In this document: positions 28,084-33,319 of the stretch, in pieces
Numbering within the stretch: the stretch's first letter is position 1
How the letters are laid out: the number at the start of each line of letters is the position of its first letter
Virus record (IMG/VR): IMGVR_UViG_3300027833_000138
Coordinates: 1-33,319 of that record
DNA from: a virus
Direction: 5' to 3' (one strand)
Length of the DNA stretch: 33,319 nucleotides
Program-made: the position numbers and the translations under genes
Notes under the pieces: generated by a model
Database searches by the model: none
Told to the model about the DNA's origin: nothing
What the model saw: only the letters and a program-made list of their open reading frames with translations

Positions 28084-29813
28084 TGAAGCAAATAGTCTTT
28101 GATATTGAAGCGAACGGCCTGAACCCTGATAAGGTATGGTGCATCATCGCTTATGTAAGGGACACTCAGGAGTATATAGAGTGGTCTGGAGACGACCTAC
28201 ATTGTTTCAAGGACTGGATTAAAGAGCAGGATGGACTGGAGGTTATCGGTCACAACATCATCGGCTACGATATTCCAGTGTTAGAACGACTGTTGGGTGC
28301 AGACTTCAGCGGGTGTCAGGTTACTGATACATTAGTTATGTCCAGATTGGCAGAGCCATCACGTTTAGGCGGCCATTCATTGGAGAACTGGGGTCAGTTA
28401 TTAAATCAACCGAAAGGAGAACATAATGATTGGGACAGCTTTTCTCAGGATATGGTGGAGTATTGTCGCCAAGACGTTCGAGTTAATGAACTGGTGTACC
28501 AGAGATTACTTCGTGTGCTTGCAGGTTTTGGAGATCAGAGCATTGTGCTTGAGAACCAAGTACAGGGGATTATTAATCAGCAAATTAAAAGCGGCTGGTT
28601 GGTAGATCAAGAGAAAGCCTTTATATTATTAGCGGAGTTGAAGGAAAAGAAGTTTGAGTTAGAGGATAAGGTACACGAGAAGTTTAAACCTTTACCTACT
28701 TTTATAAAACAAGTATGTCCTAAGATTAAGAAGGACGGTACTATGTCAGTAGTAGGGCTGAAGTTCTTAGGAGACAGTTGGGAAACAGTTGGTGGCGAGT
28801 TTAGTCGCATTGACTTTCCTGTGTTTAACTTAGGATCACGACAGCAGATAGGTAGACACTTGCAATACTACGGCTGGGAACCGCGCAGCTTCACCGAGAA
28901 AGGACAGCCCATCGTTGACGAGGCAGTGCTACGCAAGGTGAAAGGTATACCGGAAGCAGAACTTATTGGTGAGTACCTAATGGTACAGAAGCGTATAGCA
29001 CAGATACAGAGTTGGTTGGATGCAGTTCAGGAAGACGGTAGAGTCCACGGCTATGTCAACGCCAACGGTGCAGTTACAGGACGTATGACACACTCAAGCC
29101 CCAATGTTGCTCAAGTACCGGCAGGTAGTGCACCCTACGGTAAGCAGTGCAGAGAGGTTTGGACAGTACCCACAGGTTACAAGCTAGTAGGCATGGACGC
29201 AAGCGGCTTGGAACTACGAATGCTTGCACATTATATGAACGATGAGGGCTACACTAATGAAATACTCACGGGAGATATTCACACGGCAAATCAGTTGGCT
29301 GCGGGCCTTGAAACTAGAAATCAAGCAAAGACTTTCATCTACGCTTTCCTTTACGGCGCAGGAGATGCGAAGATCGGAAGTGTCGTTGGAGGAAATGCAA
29401 GAGATGGTAAAAGACTTAAGGAAAAATTCCTTGCAAACACGCCTGCTCTTAGAACATTACGAGAGCGAGTTGGAGTGGCTGCTGGAAGAGGTTATGTTTT
29501 TGGATTGGATGGACGCAGGGTCTATGTACGGTCAGAACACGCGGCATTGAATACTTTACTACAGAGCGCAGGTGCAATCGTTATGAAGAAGGCACTGTGT
29601 TTACTAGACGAGTATGCTACTACATGGAACATTGATTATAATTTTATAGGAAACATACACGATGAGATCCAGACAGAGGTCAGAGAAGAGGAAGCAGAGG
29701 TTTTCGGAAGGCTCGCAACAAGCTGTGTCGAAGCAGCAGGACTTTTTTACAAGCTCAACTGCCCACTCGCAGGAGAATATCAAGTCGGAAGTAACTGGTC
29801 GGACACCCACTAA
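28083..29813 (+). CDS. Family A DNA polymerase with 3'-5' exonuclease (T7-like)
   Basis: The start at 28083 is set by a TAATG overlap with the primase-helicase, giving 576 residues, short beside T7 gp5 (about 700). The exonuclease has D7 and E9 (VFDIEANGL), then IGHNIIGYDIPVLERLLG and YCRQDVRVNELVY. Polymerase motif A is MDASGLELR (D372). Motif B is RNQAKTFIYAFLYG (R412, K416, Y420), and motif C is IHDEIQ (H526, D527, E528). Y420 occupies the place of E. coli Pol I Phe762, so Tyr as in T7. Both domains look active. The 3' end overlaps the GIY-YIG frame by 152 bases. Confidence 0.95.
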   Translation: MKQIVFDIEANGLNPDKVWCIIAYVRDTQEYIEWSGDDLHCFKDWIKEQDGLEVIGHNIIGYDIPVLERLLGADFSGCQVTDTLVMSRLAEPSRLGGHSLENWGQLLNQPKGEHNDWDSFSQDMVEYCRQDVRVNELVYQRLLRVLAGFGDQSIVLENQVQGIINQQIKSGWLVDQEKAFILLAELKEKKFELEDKVHEKFKPLPTFIKQVCPKIKKDGTMSVVGLKFLGDSWETVGGEFSRIDFPVFNLGSRQQIGRHLQYYGWEPRSFTEKGQPIVDEAVLRKVKGIPEAELIGEYLMVQKRIAQIQSWLDAVQEDGRVHGYVNANGAVTGRMTHSSPNVAQVPAGSAPYGKQCREVWTVPTGYKLVGMDASGLELRMLAHYMNDEGYTNEILTGDIHTANQLAAGLETRNQAKTFIYAFLYGAGDAKIGSVVGGNARDGKRLKEKFLANTPALRTLRERVGVAAGRGYVFGLDGRRVYVRSEHAALNTLLQSAGAIVMKKALCLLDEYATTWNIDYNFIGNIHDEIQTEVREEEAEVFGRLATSCVEAAGLFYKLNCPLAGEYQVGSNWSDTH

Positions 29814-30324
29814 CAAGAATATTTATTTCGAGGACGGAAAGTGGTGGTACGCCGGAGCGACAAGTCGAAGACAAGGAGAACGACAGTCCTTAGAGTCACA
29901 CACCAAGAAGAACATTAGCAGGATGTTTGTAAACGGCAAGTACGTACCCAAGACACACCCGCTGTACAAAGCAGGACGTTACAAAGGGTTTGAGGATGCA
30001 GCCTTTAGTTCCTTAGAGAACTTCAAGGACAATCTACAGGGTCAGGTGTACGTCATTACTAATCCCGCGTGGGAAGGCTGGGTCAAGGTAGGGATGGCAG
30101 TGGACGCAGAAGATAGGGCAGGTAACTATCAAACATCCTCACCTTACAGGGACTATGAGCTAGCCTATGTGGTAGACACACCAGACCGCAGGGCTACGGA
30201 AGCTGAAGCACACAATCGGTTGTCTGACATGTTTGAACAGCGCAATGAGTGGTTCAAGTGTGACGTAGAGATAGCTAAACGATGGATTGATTCTATTGTA
30301 GGAGAGTATGATGAAGCAAGTTGA
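29662..30324 (+). CDS. GIY-YIG nuclease (T5 orf172-like)
   Basis: Residues of about 127-215 form the nuclease: VYVITNPAWEGWVKVGMAVD holds the VYVI and VKVG strands that stand for GIY and YIG. Then come an Arg in AEDRAGNYQ and an acidic residue in RRATEAEAHNRL, and WFKCDVEIAKRWID closes the fold. Residues 1-50 are basic and poorly ordered and come from DNA that also encodes polymerase motif C and beyond. The ATG at 29662 has AGGA 12 bases upstream but overlaps the polymerase by 152 bases. No later ATG starts convincingly before the IYFEDGKWWYAG segment, so the true start is uncertain. It could be a homing nuclease or a replication-associated nuclease. Confidence 0.8.
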   Translation: MRSRQRSEKRKQRFSEGSQQAVSKQQDFFTSSTAHSQENIKSEVTGRTPTNKNIYFEDGKWWYAGATSRRQGERQSLESHTKKNISRMFVNGKYVPKTHPLYKAGRYKGFEDAAFSSLENFKDNLQGQVYVITNPAWEGWVKVGMAVDAEDRAGNYQTSSPYRDYELAYVVDTPDRRATEAEAHNRLSDMFEQRNEWFKCDVEIAKRWIDSIVGEYDEAS

Positions 30325-31177
30325 TGATGTAGTTAAAGATATCTACGCACTGATGGAAAGCAAGGACGCTGACACTACAGTAGATGTAGAGGCTGAGATA
30401 GAGAAGTTCGGCGAAGCAGTGAAGGACTTGATGCGTACAGAGTTTGGCAGAGAGAAGCGTCAGGATAAGCGCACACTTAGACTGTCCAACATAGGACGCA
30501 CAGACCGATACCTTTGGAACGTGGTGGCAGGTACAGAGAAGGAAAAGATTGAACCGCATACCTATATTAAGTTTATGTATGGTCACTTAATTGAAGAGAT
30601 GTTGTTGTTCTTGGTTCGGATGGCAGGACACACAGTCACGGATGAACAGAAGCGTTGTGAGGTTGAGGGCATCCAAGGCTCAATGGACTGTAAGATTGAC
30701 GGTGTAGTGACGGACGTTAAGTCAGCCAGTAGTTTTGGGTTTAAGAAGTTCCAAGACGGCACGCTGATTAACGATGATCCTTTCGGTTACATTGATCAGA
30801 TAAAAGCTTATGCTCATTCTGAGGGAGCTACCGAGATAGGTTGGTTAGCAATGGATAAGACCAACGGCTATCTCAAGTTTCTCAAGTATGACCTAGCTGA
30901 TCCAGAGGTTTCCGAGTTACTTGACTTTCAAGGTACAATAACCGACAGGGTTAAGCACCTTAAGGAGATGGTAAAAAAGCCCGAGCCTGACAAGCTATGT
31001 TATAAGCCGAAGCCAGACGGTAAGTCAGGGAACCTAGAGTTAGCTATAGGCTGTTCGTATTGTCAGTATAAGAGACACTGTTACCCTAACTTGAGGGCTT
31101 TTAAATACTCTAACAAGCCTAAGTTTTTATGTAAGGTAGTTAAGGAACCGAAAGTACAGGAGTTAAGACTGAAATGA
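30311..31177 (+). CDS. Cas4/RecB-like PD-(D/E)XK exonuclease with a possible Fe-S site
   Basis: I chose the second ATG (30311): GGAG at 30301 lies 6 bases upstream, while the ATG at 30308 would be only 3 bases away. GSMDCKIDGVVTDVKS (residues 123-138) supplies the metal-binding D130, D135 and K137, and YIDQIKAYAH supplies the Q-x3-Y of RecB-like nucleases. CSYCQYKRHCYP near residue 250 and a Cys at about 116 (RCEVEG) fit a 4Fe-4S site as in AddB/Cas4. It likely degrades host DNA or processes phage ends, doing the job of T7 gp6. It overlaps the next gene as ATGA. Confidence 0.86.
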   Translation: MKQVDDVVKDIYALMESKDADTTVDVEAEIEKFGEAVKDLMRTEFGREKRQDKRTLRLSNIGRTDRYLWNVVAGTEKEKIEPHTYIKFMYGHLIEEMLLFLVRMAGHTVTDEQKRCEVEGIQGSMDCKIDGVVTDVKSASSFGFKKFQDGTLINDDPFGYIDQIKAYAHSEGATEIGWLAMDKTNGYLKFLKYDLADPEVSELLDFQGTITDRVKHLKEMVKKPEPDKLCYKPKPDGKSGNLELAIGCSYCQYKRHCYPNLRAFKYSNKPKFLCKVVKEPKVQELRLK

Positions 31178-31560
31178 GTAAGAAAAAATTCAGGTCTGGT
31201 TTAGAGTCTGCTTTATATGATCAGCTTAATAAGGAGTTCCAATACGAACCGTACAAGCTGCCCTATATTATCAACAAAAAATATCTCCCTGACTTTGTTC
31301 ACGAGGACAAACAAATACTGATAGAGGCGAAGGGGTACTTCAGGGTAGGTGACACACAGAAGTATACCTCAATCCGAGACTCAATGCCTCAGTGGGAGCT
31401 TGTCTTTGTGTTGTCAGACCCTTACAAGAAGATACGTAAGGGAAGTAAGATGACAATGGGGCAGTGGTGTGATAAGGAAGGCTTCGCTCATTTCACAGTC
31501 AAGACAACCAAGGAATTGCTACAGTACGTGAGGGATAAAAATGTCATTCGAGGAATTTAA
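31174..31560 (+). CDS. T7 endonuclease I-like Holliday-junction resolvase
   Basis: A 128-residue protein with the endonuclease I layout: FRSGLESALYDQL (E11), YEPYKLPY, then LPDF (D40) and ILIEAKGYF (E51, K53). These correspond to the four catalytic residues of T7 gp3. Length and motif spacing agree with the family. It resolves branched DNA before packaging. It begins within the stop of the exonuclease gene. Confidence 0.9.
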   Translation: MSKKKFRSGLESALYDQLNKEFQYEPYKLPYIINKKYLPDFVHEDKQILIEAKGYFRVGDTQKYTSIRDSMPQWELVFVLSDPYKKIRKGSKMTMGQWCDKEGFAHFTVKTTKELLQYVRDKNVIRGI

Positions 31561-31687
31561 GGAACAGTTCTTACGCGACCATGATGAGATAGACATCTTA
31601 GAACTATTAGAGATAGACAGCGAAGATCTCATAGAGGCTTTTGGTAACAGACTAATTAGATATAGAGAGGACAACAATGAGCATTAA
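31541..31687 (+). CDS. Small acidic phage protein, 48 aa
   Basis: MSFEEFKEQFLRDHDEIDIL followed by ELLEIDSEDLIEAFGNRLIR: helical and acidic, of a pattern (ELL.I.SEDL.E.F.....) I have seen in several phages. Its function is unknown. It overlaps the resolvase end by 20 bases and the next gene by 11 bases, with AGGG before its ATG. Confidence 0.7.
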   Translation: MSFEEFKEQFLRDHDEIDILELLEIDSEDLIEAFGNRLIRYREDNNEH

Positions 31688-32033
31688 CGAAGCAACACCA
31701 CAAGACTGGGATAGACTACAAAAGAAACACCCGGCAATAGATGAGTCTTTGATGAAGGTTTATATTGACATGGCAGAGGAAGAAGCCGCCCACAGTTCTT
31801 GGGATAACGCAGTAGAAGATGTAGTCAACAACCCCGACCACTACAACACTGGGTCAATAGAATGTATTGAAGGCATTCAAGCATCTATGTCTGCTGAAGC
31901 ATTCGCTGGTTATCTCAAGGGCAACTGTATGAAGTACCTCTGGCGATACGACTACAAAGGTAAGCCAGTAGAAGACCTTCAGAAAGCAGGTTGGTACTTG
32001 AATAGGCTGACGGATATGGTGGAGAATAGCTGA
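31677..32033 (+). CDS. DUF3310 family protein
   Basis: A 118-residue protein whose C-terminal half carries the DUF3310 signature NNPDHYNTGSIECIEGIQ, then LKGNCMKYLWRYDYKG and LQKAGWYLNRL. The family is common in phages, sometimes annotated as nucleotide kinase, but I know of no proof of activity. Its neighbours (ribonucleotide reductase, MazG) suggest a place in nucleotide metabolism. Confidence 0.85.
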   Translation: MSINEATPQDWDRLQKKHPAIDESLMKVYIDMAEEEAAHSSWDNAVEDVVNNPDHYNTGSIECIEGIQASMSAEAFAGYLKGNCMKYLWRYDYKGKPVEDLQKAGWYLNRLTDMVENS

Positions 32034-32416
32034 TGTTTTATTTTACGTTATTGAGTTCTTGCGCTAGAAACTGTAAATACCAGAGCGAGTTATTTTTAAA
32101 ACTAGGTACAGTGGGTAATGAATATTTGTATCAACTAGGAGAACGAACCAGAAGTTTTCTAGGCTTTTACTTCTGGATTGATAAAAACTCAGATTGGTCT
32201 GAAGACGATGAGCCGGAGGCTTGGAATACATATATACTTTCTTTTGATTTATTGTGGTTCCAAATAGTGTTTGAGATGTACGGTAAGACTCTCTTAAAAG
32301 CCGCTTGGAGACATATAACTTGGAAAAAAGAAGAAGAACACGAAGACTATGACTCACACTTAGGCTGTCAGAACTGGCCTGTTTGTGACTTGGAAGGCTG
32401 CGGAGGTGATAAATAA
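32033..32416 (+). CDS. Hypothetical protein, 127 aa
   Basis: Aromatic-rich: MFYFTLLSSCARNCKYQSEL, then FYFWIDKNSDWSEDDE, LSFDLLWFQIVFEMYGKTL and a His/Cys-containing tail (HLGCQNWPVCDLEGCGG). The last part could bind metal. No family recognised. Starts by TAATG-type overlap with the DUF3310 gene and ends the same way. Confidence 0.6.
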   Translation: MFYFTLLSSCARNCKYQSELFLKLGTVGNEYLYQLGERTRSFLGFYFWIDKNSDWSEDDEPEAWNTYILSFDLLWFQIVFEMYGKTLLKAAWRHITWKKEEEHEDYDSHLGCQNWPVCDLEGCGGDK

Positions 32417-32550
32417 TGGCTACAGGGCAAACACACGGGGGCAAGGGTTCAACGACCCGCCCCACAGACAAGAAGAAGTACGAAGATAACTATGATGCTA
32501 TCTTTGGTAAGAAGAATAAAGACAAACCTAAATCAAAGGATAAGAAATAA
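32416..32550 (+). CDS. Small conserved phage protein (MATGQTHGGKGS type), 44 aa
   Basis: MATGQTHGGKGSTTRPTDKK is followed by KYEDNYDAIFGKK and a Lys-rich tail. I recognise this opening and the N-x-D-x-IF element from small proteins beside nucleotide-metabolism genes in other phages; no function is known. GGAGG lies about ten bases before its ATG, and it shares a base with the nrdJ start. Confidence 0.75.
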   Translation: MATGQTHGGKGSTTRPTDKKKYEDNYDAIFGKKNKDKPKSKDKK

Positions 32551-33319
32551 TGGAACAGTATCAACAGTTTATACACAAGAGCCGTTACGCACGTTGGATG
32601 AAAGAGGAAGGCCGCCGTGAGACATGGGCAGAGACAGTGCAGCGTTACGTAGACTTCTGGTCTAACCGTGGTCAGATAGACAACAAGACCGCTAAGAAGC
32701 TGTTTAACGCTATCCATGACTTAGAAGTAATGCCATCAATGCGCTGCTTAATGACAGCAGGTGAGGCTCTGGATAAAGATAACGTAGCAGGGTTCAACTG
32801 TTCTTACCTTGCAATTGATTCACCACGTAGCTTTGATGAACTAATGTACGTCCTTATGTGTGGTACAGGTGTAGGGTTCAGCGTAGAGCGTAACTTCATT
32901 ACTAAGCTACCAGTCATCGCTGAGTCATTCCACCCGACTGACACTACCATTGTAGTTGGCGACAGTAAGATAGGATGGGCTAGTGCTTTCCGTGAGTTGA
33001 TTGCTATGCTGTACGCAGGTAAGATACCTAAGTGGGACATGTCTAATGTTAGAGAAGCAGGCGCACGTTTAGAAACCTTCGGTGGTCGAGCGTCAGGCCC
33101 ACAGCCTCTTGATGATTTGTTTCACTTCTGCGTAGGTATATTCCAGAAGGCAGAAGGGCGCAAGCTGACCAGCATTGAGTGCCACGATGTAGTCTGTAAG
33201 ATTGCTGACATTGTAGTTGTAGGCGGCGTTAGACGTTCAGCTTTGATTAGCTTGTCCAACCTCTCTGATGGTCGTATGGCTAAGGCTAAGTCAGGTGCTT
33301 GGTGGGAGAATGAAGGTCA
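32550..33319 (+). CDS. nrdJ: Class II ribonucleotide reductase, N-terminal fragment
   Basis: The gene begins at 32550 (MEQYQQFIHKSRYARWMKEE) and runs open to the window edge, giving 256 residues. ETWAETVQRYVDFW and DLEVMPSMRCLMTAGEAL, then GFNCSYLAIDSPRSFDELMY (with the first redox Cys) and MCGTGVGFSVERNF, match monomeric B12-dependent reductases. ADIVVVGGVRRSALISLSNL comes near the end. The loop with the thiyl-radical Cys is not in either fragment and must be in the missing part. The C-terminus is at 1-281. In a linear read the two edges do not join in frame, so sequence is absent between them. Confidence 0.92.
   Translation, partial: MEQYQQFIHKSRYARWMKEEGRRETWAETVQRYVDFWSNRGQIDNKTAKKLFNAIHDLEVMPSMRCLMTAGEALDKDNVAGFNCSYLAIDSPRSFDELMYVLMCGTGVGFSVERNFITKLPVIAESFHPTDTTIVVGDSKIGWASAFRELIAMLYAGKIPKWDMSNVREAGARLETFGGRASGPQPLDDLFHFCVGIFQKAEGRKLTSIECHDVVCKIADIVVVGGVRRSALISLSNLSDGRMAKAKSGAWWENEG

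Overview
The window reads as almost the whole genome of a virulent short-tailed phage (podovirus-type Caudoviricetes). The evidence is a large terminase, portal, scaffold, HK97-fold-type coat protein, a P22-like tail-hub/stabilisation gene and a T7-like replication set, with no tape measure, sheath or tube genes and no integrase or repressor that I can recognise. Several small proteins are of kinds I associate with marine/aquatic podoviruses. The host cannot be named from the sequence. Several -35/-10 boxes match the sigma70 consensus closely, so a proteobacterial host is likely. No phage RNA polymerase gene is visible in the window.

Layout. Both window edges lie inside one gene, a B12-dependent (class II) ribonucleotide reductase: its C-terminus is at 1-281 and its N-terminus at 32550-33319. 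The window is therefore best explained as a circular or terminally redundant genome opened inside nrdJ, with an estimated 0.8-1 kb of that gene absent. Two transcription arms diverge from a 943-base control region (21660-22602) and converge on a bidirectional terminator at about 283-314.

Leftward arm (minus strand, 21659 to 313). In order of transcription: small terminase, M15-type endolysin, a small basic protein, large terminase, portal, three small genes (a coiled-coil peptide and two Lys-rich proteins), an internal sigma70 promoter, two small genes (one with a zinc ribbon), scaffold, major capsid protein and a terminator. Then come an S74-type tail fibre, a conserved accessory protein, a discoidin-like tail protein, two membrane proteins (holin candidates), a second consensus promoter, a 994-residue collagen-like protein, a head-tail adaptor, a tail stabilisation protein and three proteins that are probably ejected with the DNA.

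Rightward arm (plus strand, 22603 to the right edge and on into 1-281). A sigma70-like promoter is followed by a leader of about 360 bases whose end can fold into a pseudoknot covering the first ribosome-binding site. Next is a run of small early genes, including a papain-like cysteine-peptidase candidate, a MazG-like pyrophosphatase, zinc ribbons and tiny membrane peptides. A second promoter follows, then ssDNA-binding protein, primase-helicase, family A DNA polymerase, GIY-YIG nuclease, Cas4/RecB-like nuclease, T7-endonuclease-I-like resolvase, a DUF3310 protein and nrdJ. The genes are tightly coupled, with ATGA or TAATG junctions almost throughout.

The most interesting unexplained features are regulatory. 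The 8-bp palindrome AGTATACT occurs only beside promoters (10711, 21682, 21692, 26042), the structured early leader looks like a riboregulator, and four promoters share TTGACA/TTGACT, a spacer of exactly 17 bp and TATAAT. The most unusual protein is the very acidic, proline-free collagen-like virion protein.
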